A program made the position numbers and the translations under genes. Below are positions 1-5,445 of a DNA stretch of 8,301 nt, one piece after another; positions within the stretch are counted from its first letter, which is position 1; the number at the start of each line of letters is the position of its first letter. Under the pieces are notes generated by a model. It was not told the origin of the DNA, searched no databases, and saw only the letters and a list, made by a program, of their open reading frames with translations. Origin of the DNA: an uncultured Prevotellaceae bacterium (lineage in GTDB: Bacteria; Bacteroidota; Bacteroidia; Bacteroidales; Bacteroidaceae). The stretch is taken from the NCBI GenBank assembly GCA_947306605.1, contig CAMZHB010000060.1:1-8301 (forward strand), given 5' to 3'.

Positions 1-1030
1 GGAAGAAGATACGTTTGACATCCGTTCCGAGGGCCGCTCCACCCAGACCGACCGCGAATATGAGAACGCGCTGCGACCGCTGAGCTTCGACGATTTCAGC
101 GGCCAGCAGAAGGTGGTGGACAACCTGCGCGTCTTCGTGGAAGCAGCGAGCCTGCGCGGCGAACCGCTGGACCACACGCTGCTGCACGGTCCTCCGGGAC
201 TGGGCAAGACCACGCTGAGCAATATCATCGCCAACGAGCTGGGCGTGGGTTTCAAGGTGACCTCGGGCCCGGTGCTCGACAAGCCGGGTGACCTGGCGGG
301 ACTGCTGACTTCGCTGGAGCCGCGCGACGTGCTGTTCATTGACGAAATCCACCGCCTGTCGCCCGTGGTGGAGGAATACCTCTACTCGGCAATGGAGGAC
401 TACCGCATCGACATCATGATAGACAAGGGTCCTTCGGCCCGCAGCATCCAGATAGACCTCAATCCGTTCACGCTGGTGGGCGCCACCACGCGCAGCGGCT
501 TGCTGACGGCTCCCCTGCGCGCCCGTTTCGGCATCAACATGCACCTGGAGTATTACGACGCCACGGTGCTGCAGCGCATCCTGACACGCTCGGCCCGCAT
601 CCTCGACACGGCCATCGACCCGGAAGCCGCCGCCGAGATTGCCGGACGCAGCCGCGGGACACCGCGTATCGCCAACGCCCTGCTGCGGCGGGTGCGCGAC
701 TTCGCACAGGTGAGGGGCTCGGGGCGCATTGACCTTGACATTGCCAATGTGGCGCTCAACGCGCTGAACATAGACCGCTACGGTCTGGACGAAATTGACA
801 ACAAGATTCTCACGACCATCATAGACAAGTTCAACGGCGGGCCCGTGGGCGTGGGCACCATAGCCACCGCCGTGGGCGAGGACAGTGGCACGCTGGAAGA
901 GGTGTACGAACCGTTCCTCATCATGGAAGGCTTCATCAAACGTACACCCCGCGGCCGCGAAGCCACGGAACTGGCCTACCGTCACCTGGGTCGCAACCGG
1001 CTGGGGGAACAGATGGGATTGTTTGAATGA
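1..1030 (+). CDS. ruvB: RuvB, Holliday junction branch-migration ATPase (5' end cut by window edge)
   Basis: RuvB forms the hexameric AAA+ motor that, with RuvA, drives branch migration of Holliday junctions in recombination and repair. The reading frame is open from base 2 (first residues EEDTFDIR), so the true start lies at or just before the window edge. Bacteroidales RuvB typically begins MEED, so base 1 may be the last base of the ATG. Numbered that way the protein has 343 residues, normal for the family. Visible motifs: Walker A GPPGLGKT (64-71), Walker B with D115-E116 (LFIDEIH), sensor 1 GATTRSG (161-167), arginine finger in RARF (about 174-177), sensor 2 GTPRIANALLRR (R223), and a C-terminal winged helix containing GPVGVGTIATAVGED. 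The in-frame GTG at 113 would remove the N-terminal part of the ATPase domain and is not the start. ybeY follows after 12 nt. No truncation or odd residue is seen. Confidence 0.97.
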   Translation, partial: EEDTFDIRSEGRSTQTDREYENALRPLSFDDFSGQQKVVDNLRVFVEAASLRGEPLDHTLLHGPPGLGKTTLSNIIANELGVGFKVTSGPVLDKPGDLAGLLTSLEPRDVLFIDEIHRLSPVVEEYLYSAMEDYRIDIMIDKGPSARSIQIDLNPFTLVGATTRSGLLTAPLRARFGINMHLEYYDATVLQRILTRSARILDTAIDPEAAAEIAGRSRGTPRIANALLRRVRDFAQVRGSGRIDLDIANVALNALNIDRYGLDEIDNKILTTIIDKFNGGPVGVGTIATAVGEDSGTLEEVYEPFLIMEGFIKRTPRGREATELAYRHLGRNRLGEQMGLFE

Positions 1031-1042
1031 TGTAGAATAAAT

Positions 1043-1453
1043 ATGATATCTTATCAAACGGAAAACACGAAGATGCCGGCACTGCGCCGCCGCGACACGA
1101 CGGCCTGGCTGCGCCGCGTGGCTGCAACCTACGGCAAACGCATCGGCGAACTGGCGTATATCTTCTGCGACGACGAAACGATTCTGGAGGTGAACCGCCA
1201 GTATCTGCAACACGACTACTACACCGACATCATTACGTTCGACTATACGGAGGACGACGTCATCGGTGGCGACCTGTTTATCAGTCTCGATACCGTGCGT
1301 TCCAACAGCGAGCAGCTGGGCGTACCCTATGAGCAGGAACTGCACCGCGTCATCGTGCACGGCGTGCTCCACCTCTGCGGACTCAACGACAAGGGACCGG
1401 GCGAGCGCGAACAGATGGAGGCGGCCGAAAACCGCGCGCTGGCGTTGCTCTGA
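1043..1453 (+). CDS. ybeY: YbeY, single-strand rRNA endoribonuclease / rRNA maturation factor
   Basis: YbeY is a small metal-dependent RNase needed for 16S rRNA 3'-end maturation and ribosome quality control. The protein has 136 residues, near the family length. Family hallmarks: N51 with the following QYLQHDYYTDIITFDY block (about 53-68), the GGDLFISLDTV strand (76-85), and the metal motif HGVLHLCGLND (106-116). The canonical motif is H-x3-H-x5-H. Here the first two histidines are H106 and H110, but the third position is D116. I recall the same substitution in other Bacteroidales YbeY, so it is probably lineage-typical and functional rather than damage. The ATG at 1043 is preferred over the one at 1073 because the residues between (ISYQTENTK) match the conserved first strand. 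The leader is A-rich with no Shine-Dalgarno. It is 12 nt from ruvB, so co-transcription is likely, and the unit ends at the hairpin at 1480-1521. Confidence 0.95.
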   Translation: MISYQTENTKMPALRRRDTTAWLRRVAATYGKRIGELAYIFCDDETILEVNRQYLQHDYYTDIITFDYTEDDVIGGDLFISLDTVRSNSEQLGVPYEQELHRVIVHGVLHLCGLNDKGPGEREQMEAAENRALALL

Positions 1454-1479
1454 CCAGGAGAAACTCTGACCGGAAAAAC

Positions 1480-1521
1480 AAAGAGCGCCGGAAACCCTAA
1501 CAGGCTTCCGGTGCTTTCTTT
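1480..1521. terminator. Bidirectional intrinsic terminator between ybeY and the lipoprotein gene
   Basis: The arms GCGCCGGAA (1485-1493) and TTCCGGTGC (1506-1514) pair over 9 bp with one G-U. Flanking A/T pairs (1482-1484 with 1515-1517) extend the stem. An A-rich run lies on the left (1474-1482) and a T-rich run on the right (1515-1521), so either strand's transcript would end in a U-rich tail. It sits 26 nt past the ybeY stop and 27 nt past the stop of the convergent lipoprotein gene, where a shared terminator is expected. Confidence 0.8.
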
Positions 1522-1548
1522 ATGCGTTAACTTAAAAGGGAGGAAGGA

Positions 1549-2187
1549 TTAGAGACCTATCTTCTTGAGGCCTTCCTGAGCCTTCTCGTTCATTTTCTTC
1601 TGAGCGTCGTCAATGGCAGCGTTGGTCTTCTCGGCAGCTTCGTTTACCTTGGCGTTGGCGGCTTCCTTAGCAGCGTCCACCTTCTGCTGGGCAGCTTCCT
1701 TGACAGCGTTCTTGGTGTCTTCCACGGTGCTGGTAACAGCTTCCTTGGCGTTCTCAACGGTTGAGTTGACAGCGTCAACGGCACTTTCGGCAGCGCCTTC
1801 GGCGGCGGCCTTAGCATCGGCGGCCGTGCCTGCCACGGCAGCAGCGGCAGCTTCGAGCACTTCGGATACTTCCTTGCCGGTAGCTTCCTTGAAGGCTTGC
1901 TTGGCGGCTTCGAGTTTTTGCTGGGCATTCTCCAGGAGCGACTGAACGGCGTTCAGTTGTTCCGTGGCAGCGTTGACGGCTTCGGTCTTGGCCTCTTCGG
2001 TGTCGAAGGTGGCGGCATTGATGCTGTCGAGAGTGGCCTGAGCGGCGGCGACTTCAATGCTGATGCTGTCGACAGCGGCCTGGGCCTGTTCTGCTTCTGC
2101 CTGAAGGGCGTCTACGTTGGGTTTACTGCCGCAAGCGGCAATCATCAGGGCTGCGATGAGTCCTAAAAACATTCCTAACTTTTTCAT
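1549..2187 (-). CDS. Alanine-rich lipoprotein with 11-residue helical repeats (function unknown)
   Basis: Not a family I can name. The 212-residue product starts with MKKLGMFLGLIAALMIAAC, a lipoprotein signal peptide with lipobox I-A-A-C, giving a lipidated Cys at residue 19. Residues after the Cys (GSKPNVD) lack the acidic run of the Bacteroidota surface-export signal, so it probably faces the periplasm (inference). Residues about 25-100 look like a helical coiled coil rich in A, E, Q and L. From about 116 to the end the sequence is built of 11-residue units: 116-126, 127-137, 138-148, 149-159, 160-170, 171-181, 182-192, 193-203 and a partial last one. Such hendecads form amphipathic helices as in LEA proteins, apolipoproteins and synuclein. 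The frame stays open upstream to 2343, but the ATG at 2187 is the start because the lipoprotein signal begins exactly there after an A-rich leader. It has its own probable promoter and is separated from ompA by a terminator. A cell-envelope structural or stress role is a guess. Confidence 0.85.
   Translation of the reverse strand: MKKLGMFLGLIAALMIAACGSKPNVDALQAEAEQAQAAVDSISIEVAAAQATLDSINAATFDTEEAKTEAVNAATEQLNAVQSLLENAQQKLEAAKQAFKEATGKEVSEVLEAAAAAVAGTAADAKAAAEGAAESAVDAVNSTVENAKEAVTSTVEDTKNAVKEAAQQKVDAAKEAANAKVNEAAEKTNAAIDDAQKKMNEKAQEGLKKIGL
1552..1842 (-). repeat. Region encoding tandem 11-residue (hendecad) repeats
   Basis: This part encodes residues 116-212 of the lipoprotein. Units align without gaps, for example DAVNSTVENAK (138-148), EAVTSTVEDTK (149-159), NAVKEAAQQKV (160-170), DAAKEAANAKV (171-181) and NEAAEKTNAAI (182-192). 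Position 1 is usually D, E or N, positions 2-3 are mostly A or V, and the last is K, V or I. The repeat is at protein level; the DNA copies are only moderately similar. Confidence 0.75.
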
Positions 2188-2246
2188 TTGTTCGTTTTTG
2201 TTTTGTGTCTTCGGCCCGGGAGCCTCCGACGGGTTAATAATCGTGA

Positions 2247-2254
2247 CAAAGGTA
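2247..2254 (-). promoter_or_regulatory. Probable -7 box for the lipoprotein gene
   Basis: Read on the minus strand this is TACCTTTG, matching the Bacteroidota -7 consensus TAnnTTTG. It would place transcription start near 2240, about 55 nt before the ATG at 2187. A matching -33 TTTG at the usual 19-21 nt spacing is not seen, so the promoter may be weak or need another factor. Confidence 0.5.
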
Positions 2255-2310
2255 GGAGTATTTTCAAATAGGTTGCGCACGAAAAGGTTTAAATAATGTT
2301 GAACGGCCAT

Positions 2311-2348
2311 AAAAAAACAAGGAGTGTCTCCCATGGAAAGCACTCCTT
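2311..2348 (-). terminator. Intrinsic terminator downstream of the ompA-family gene
   Basis: On the minus strand GGAGTG (from CACTCC, 2341-2346) pairs with CACTCC (from GGAGTG, 2321-2326). A/T pairs at 2319-2320 with 2347-2348 extend the stem, the loop is 14 nt, and a run of seven U residues follows (A-tract 2311-2317). It lies about 35 nt past the ompA-family stop and separates that transcript from the lipoprotein gene. Confidence 0.8.
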
Positions 2349-2382
2349 ATTATATTTATTATAATATAATGTATCGGATGGC

Positions 2383-3540
2383 TTACTTATTGAGTTCTCC
2401 GGTAATGATGGAAACGCGGTTCTTTTCGTTCACGCTGAACGGCTGTTCGGTGTCACCCTTGGCCGAAGCCTTGATACGGTTGGCATCGATACCCTTCTTT
2501 ACCAAGAGGTTCTTGAGATCCTGAGCGCGCTGCTGCGAGTACTTCATGTTAATTTTCGGGTTACCGGTCTGCACGTCGGCATAACCGATGATGTCAACCG
2601 TAGCAGTGGGATTGTCCTTGAGGTATTTCACCACTTTGTCCACTTTCACCATTTCCTCTGCCGTCACTTCGGAAGAACGGATGCTGTAGAAGATGTTCTC
2701 CTTCAAAGGTTCGGGCTTGGGTTCGGGTTTAACCACGGGAGCGGGAGCCGGTTTGGGTTCGGGCTTAACCACGGGGGCTGGAGCCGGAGCCGGAGCGGGT
2801 GCAGGAGGCGGAGGCAGCACTACGGGCTTCTTGGCCTTGTAACCGAACTTGTACTGCAGGCCGAGCATTGCCGTGGCTTGCCAGTCGTCGCTGTTGGACT
2901 GCTTCGAGTTGAAGCGGTCGCTGAGGTTGTTGAAGTCGCACTCCAAGTTAATGCCGAAGTGTTTCGACACGTTCAAGTCTACCTGAACACCGACGCGGAG
3001 GTTGTGGCCCAGACGGTCGTGCGGCCACGCCAAGGGAGCCACGTTTCCCAACTGGTAGGTGGAGATGAGGTTGTTCACCTGCTTGTTGTGCCAAGCGTAG
3101 TTAAGACCGACACCACCCACGAGGACGAGATTGAAGAAGTGGCTTTCACTGCCCTTCCAGAACAGGTTGGTCAGGTTCACCAACAAATCGGCGTCCACCG
3201 TGTAGTAATTCCAGTAATACGTTTTGTCACCGACTCCGGCGGCATTGTTCGTCGGGACGGGCAGGCTTAAATTTTTGAAAGCGCCCTTGTCGCGCCATCC
3301 CTGAGCGTGCAGGCGTCCGCCCACCACAGGATTGTAGTAACCACCGAAGGACACGGCACCAATAGGCATCACGAGCTTGGTGAAATCATAGTTGGTAAAC
3401 GTTACTTGTCCGCCGCCCTGAAGGCCAACGAAGAAGTAAGGTGCGGGCTCATAATCCTTGTCGCCACCGGCGGCCTGAGCCTGAGGCACGCCCAGCACGA
3501 AACTGGCGGCCAGCATCAATAGCATGCTTAGTTTCTTCAT
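2383..3540 (-). CDS. OmpA-family outer-membrane protein with peptidoglycan-binding C-terminal domain
   Basis: The 385-residue protein should tie the outer membrane to peptidoglycan. Order: a signal peptide (1-23, cleavage after AQA); an N-terminal domain to about residue 234, rich in alternating hydrophobic and aromatic strands (for example FFVGLQGGG, LRVGVQVDLNV, AMLGLQYKFGY), consistent with an outer-membrane beta-barrel; a Pro-rich linker (about 239-280) with a duplicated 12-residue unit; and an OmpA-like domain (about 282-385). In the last, D322 in GYADVQTG and R338 in YSQQRAQ occupy the positions that bind diaminopimelate in OmpA, and the closing NEKNRVSI matches the family's N-rich, Arg-containing end. 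The ATG at 3540 is fixed by the signal peptide. It appears monocistronic, with its own promoter (3585-3616) and terminator (2311-2348). Proteins of this type are abundant major OMPs in Bacteroidales. No gene symbol is safe because several paralogues usually exist. Confidence 0.93.
   Translation of the reverse strand: MKKLSMLLMLAASFVLGVPQAQAAGGDKDYEPAPYFFVGLQGGGQVTFTNYDFTKLVMPIGAVSFGGYYNPVVGGRLHAQGWRDKGAFKNLSLPVPTNNAAGVGDKTYYWNYYTVDADLLVNLTNLFWKGSESHFFNLVLVGGVGLNYAWHNKQVNNLISTYQLGNVAPLAWPHDRLGHNLRVGVQVDLNVSKHFGINLECDFNNLSDRFNSKQSNSDDWQATAMLGLQYKFGYKAKKPVVLPPPPAPAPAPAPAPVVKPEPKPAPAPVVKPEPKPEPLKENIFYSIRSSEVTAEEMVKVDKVVKYLKDNPTATVDIIGYADVQTGNPKINMKYSQQRAQDLKNLLVKKGIDANRIKASAKGDTEQPFSVNEKNRVSIITGELNK
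2713..2784 (-). repeat. Two tandem 36-bp units in the OmpA-family Pro-rich linker
   Basis: Bases 2749-2784 encode residues 253-264 and bases 2713-2748 encode residues 265-276. Both read APAPVVKPEPKP. The DNA copies are near-identical, differing at synonymous third positions. This points to an in-frame duplication that lengthens the linker between the barrel and the peptidoglycan-binding domain. Confidence 0.85.
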
Positions 3541-3584
3541 ACGTATGTAATCTTGAGTTATCTATTCGGATTCAAAATGATTAA

Positions 3585-3616
3585 CAAAAGTACAGTTTTC
3601 TACCGAACCGACCAAA
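3585..3616 (-). promoter_or_regulatory. Bacteroidota-type promoter for the ompA-family gene
   Basis: On the minus strand a -33 box TTTG (3616-3613) is followed after exactly 20 nt by a -7 box TACTTTTG (3592-3585). This matches the Bacteroidota consensus TTTG, 19-21 nt, TAnnTTTG. The predicted start near 3578 gives a leader of about 38 nt. The A-rich leader lacks a Shine-Dalgarno, as usual in this phylum. Confidence 0.8.
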
Positions 3617-3783
3617 CGGAATTGCATTTTTTTTCGAAAAACCTGCTTTTTGACACCTTCCGGCGGCCTTATGTACTATCGCAACCTGCAAAAATGACCT
3701 GGCAAAACGAAAAGCAACGCCATTCGAACGATGGGTGTTTTCCAAATCAGAACTGTATTCTCCGAAGCGGCGCCTCGAAAATT

Positions 3784-3798
3784 AGAAGTGGGACTTCT
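3784..3798 (-). terminator. Possible weak terminator after the DUF1294 gene
   Basis: A perfect 6-bp stem with a 3-nt loop lies 17 nt past the DUF1294 stop, and on the minus strand it is followed by AATTTT. The U run is short. A second imperfect stem further on (3716-3739) is followed on the minus strand by a better T-rich tract (about 3702-3715), so actual termination may occur there. Confidence 0.35.
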
Positions 3799-3815
3799 GT
3801 TCTCAAAGACGGCGT

Positions 3816-4088
3816 TTATGCGCCGCGGGACCAAAGCCACACCAATATCGCCACTTGCGCCCACAGGATGAGCGGCACACCGATACGGAAATTCTTGTGC
3901 AACGTCTTATGATGGAACGTGCGCATGCCCAGCCACGCGCCTAGCGAACCGCCAATAAGGGCCACACCGAGCAACGTCGACTCTGGGATGCGCCACAAAC
4001 GGCGTTTGGCCTTATACTTGTCTACACCATAAAGCACGAAGGCGACGGCGTTGGCAATCAACAAATATATGAGAATCGTTTTTTCCAA
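3816..4088 (-). CDS. DUF1294 family small membrane protein
   Basis: The 90-residue protein matches the DUF1294 pattern: a first membrane helix (about 4-20), the Y-G-V-D-K motif (20-24), the WRIPESTLLGVALIGGS block (32-48), the GAWLGMRTFHHKTLHKNF block (50-67) and a last hydrophobic helix (about 70-86). Its molecular function is unknown. The frame opens at a TTG (4086-4088); a stop codon lies five codons upstream with no ATG or GTG between. The next in-frame Met (residue 55) would remove most of the domain, so TTG is the apparent start. The U32 gene ends 24 nt upstream and no promoter is visible between them, so it is probably the last gene of the metG-rbfA operon. The link to its neighbours may be only positional. 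Confidence 0.85.
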   Translation of the reverse strand: MEKTILIYLLIANAVAFVLYGVDKYKAKRRLWRIPESTLLGVALIGGSLGAWLGMRTFHHKTLHKNFRIGVPLILWAQVAILVWLWSRGA

Positions 4089-4112
4089 AAAACTGCGGTT
4101 TTATCGGGAACT

Positions 4113-5405
4113 TTAGGCATCTTTGCCGCGTCCGGAAGATACTATTTTGAAGAGTTTGTCGGAAGGACGCACCTTGGCCGGCACTTTCATGGAAACGTGC
4201 TCGCCCTGATGAGCCGTTTCGACCGTTTTCAGTTCGTAACGGATGTCATCGGCCGTAAAGAAGAGTATACCCGTCGTAGGACCAGTGACACAAAGGTTGT
4301 CGCCCTGATGTATCTCGGCAGCATCAATGGAAAACTCGGCCACGCCCAGTTTGGAATAGTACTTCACGCCGCGTCCGACGTAGACTTTCTTCTCCGTGGC
4401 ACTGGAACCGTAATCCTTGTTCCACTCGCCCAACGTCTGACCAAGATAGTAGCCGTCCCAAAAGCCCCGGTTGAAAACGGTGGCCAGACGTTCGTCCCAT
4501 TTATCCTTGATTTCCCCGGTGAAACCGCCGTTTATTACAGCGGCAACGGCTTCCTTGTAACACTTCACGACGGTGTAAACATACTCCGGCCCGCGGGCAC
4601 GGCCTTCAATCTTAAAGACACGCACGCCGGCCGCCATCATCTGGTCAATGAAGCGGATGGTCTTGAGGTCCTTGGGACTCATGATGTACTTGTTGTCCAC
4701 ATCGAGTTCCACACCCGTCTCGCGGTCACGCACCGTGTAACCGCGCCGGCACACCTGAAGACAGGCCCCGCGGTTGGCACTGTAGCCCAAATTGTCGAGA
4801 CTCATATAGCACTTGCCGCTTACAGCCATACAAAGCGCCCCGTGGCAGAACATTTCGATACGTATGCGCTCCCCGCTCGGACCACAGATATTCTCCGTTT
4901 CGATGACGCGGAATATCTCCTGAACCTGCCGCAGATTCAGTTCACGGGCCAGAACGACGACATCGGCATAGCGGGCGTAGAACTTCAGCGCCTCAATGTT
5001 CGAGATGTTCAACTGAGTGGAAAGGTGTACCTCCTGGCCAATGTCACGGCAATACTGCAAAACGGCCACATCACTGGCGATAACCGCCGATATTTCCGCC
5101 GTTTTTGCCGCATCGCAGATCTGACGCATCAACGGCAAATCCTCGCCATAAATGATGGTGTTCACCGTAAGATAGCTCTTCACGCCATGGCTGGCGCACA
5201 CGGCGGCTATTTCGTGCAAGTCAGTAATGGTGAAGTGCGCGGCCGAATGGGCACGCATGTTCAAACTCTCAATGCCAAAATAGATGGAATCGGCCCCGGC
5301 CTGAAGGGCTGCACGAAGCGACTCCCACGAACCGGCAGGCGCCATAATCTCGAAATCTTCGGGACGAAGACCGGTCAAATCGATGTTTTCTATTTGTCGG
5401 GGCAT
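4113..5405 (-). CDS. U32 family protein, TrhP/YegQ-like (probable tRNA 5-hydroxyuridine synthesis factor)
   Basis: The 430-residue protein carries the U32 signature E-x-F-x2-G-A-L-C-x4-G-x-C-x-M-S at 184-202 (EMFCHGALCMAVSGKCYMS). Other family blocks are EIMAPAGSWESL (19-30), HLSTQLNISN (127-136), the SPKDL stretch (243-247) and KIEGRARGPEYV (265-276). Four cysteines, C192, C199, C215 and C219, fit the iron-sulfur ligand set reported for TrhP. Although called peptidases, the best-studied bacterial members (E. coli YegQ/TrhP, B. subtilis YrrN/YrrO) act with prephenate in 5-hydroxyuridine formation at tRNA position 34, and that role is inferred here. The length fits YegQ-type proteins (about 450). 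The start ATG at 5405 follows an A-rich leader 40 nt after the permease stop. It lies downstream of metG and rbfA, which suits a translation-related job. A collagenase-like peptidase role is the alternative but is less likely. Confidence 0.9.
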   Translation of the reverse strand: MPRQIENIDLTGLRPEDFEIMAPAGSWESLRAALQAGADSIYFGIESLNMRAHSAAHFTITDLHEIAAVCASHGVKSYLTVNTIIYGEDLPLMRQICDAAKTAEISAVIASDVAVLQYCRDIGQEVHLSTQLNISNIEALKFYARYADVVVLARELNLRQVQEIFRVIETENICGPSGERIRIEMFCHGALCMAVSGKCYMSLDNLGYSANRGACLQVCRRGYTVRDRETGVELDVDNKYIMSPKDLKTIRFIDQMMAAGVRVFKIEGRARGPEYVYTVVKCYKEAVAAVINGGFTGEIKDKWDERLATVFNRGFWDGYYLGQTLGEWNKDYGSSATEKKVYVGRGVKYYSKLGVAEFSIDAAEIHQGDNLCVTGPTTGILFFTADDIRYELKTVETAHQGEHVSMKVPAKVRPSDKLFKIVSSGRGKDA

Positions 5406-5445
5406 CTTTTATTGACTTGTTCTATTATATAATTTACTTGCGCAT

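Larger units (their letters stand above)
3541..3815. other. Non-coding stretch with inverted repeats between the ompA-family and DUF1294 genes
   Basis: This 275-nt gap holds the ompA-family promoter on its left. The rest (about 3660-3815) has no convincing gene but does have structure: a perfect 6-bp hairpin AGAAGT-GGG-ACTTCT (3784-3798); a 7-bp inverted repeat GCGGCGC (3767-3773) with GCGCCGC (3820-3826), enclosing that hairpin and reaching into the DUF1294 3' end; and an imperfect stem at 3716-3739. Short open frames on both strands cross it, but none looks like a protein. It could be the 3' trailer of the leftward operon, an interspersed extragenic repeat or a small RNA. Confidence 0.45.

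Noticed and set aside
113..115. GTG as the ruvB start
   Set aside because: The upstream in-frame codons encode the conserved RuvB N-terminal residues (ENALRPLSFDDFSGQ), so the gene begins at or before base 1.
2188..2343. A possible 52-residue N-terminal extension of the lipoprotein
   Set aside because: The extension would bury the signal peptide and lipobox internally, and it covers the -7 box and the ompA-family terminator.
2347..2372. AT-rich near-palindromic tract after the ompA-family terminator, considered as an origin or att site
   Set aside because: It is a short TTATA/TAATA-rich spacer between the gene and its terminator, with no repeated partner elsewhere in the window and no integrase.
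3676..3864. A 62-codon minus-strand frame spanning the structured gap
   Set aside because: It starts inside the DUF1294 gene in another frame and shows no recognisable motif. It is more likely a by-product of the inverted-repeat sequence, though a search of relatives could reopen it.
3553..3912. A 119-codon plus-strand frame over the gap and into the DUF1294 gene
   Set aside because: Its composition is unlike a folded protein. It overlaps the ompA-family promoter and the DUF1294 3' end and has no plausible start context.
4197..5432. A 411-codon open frame on the plus strand opposite the U32 gene
   Set aside because: It is exactly antisense to a well-recognised protein family, has no recognisable domain and no promoter. 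Long antisense frames are common opposite GC-rich genes.
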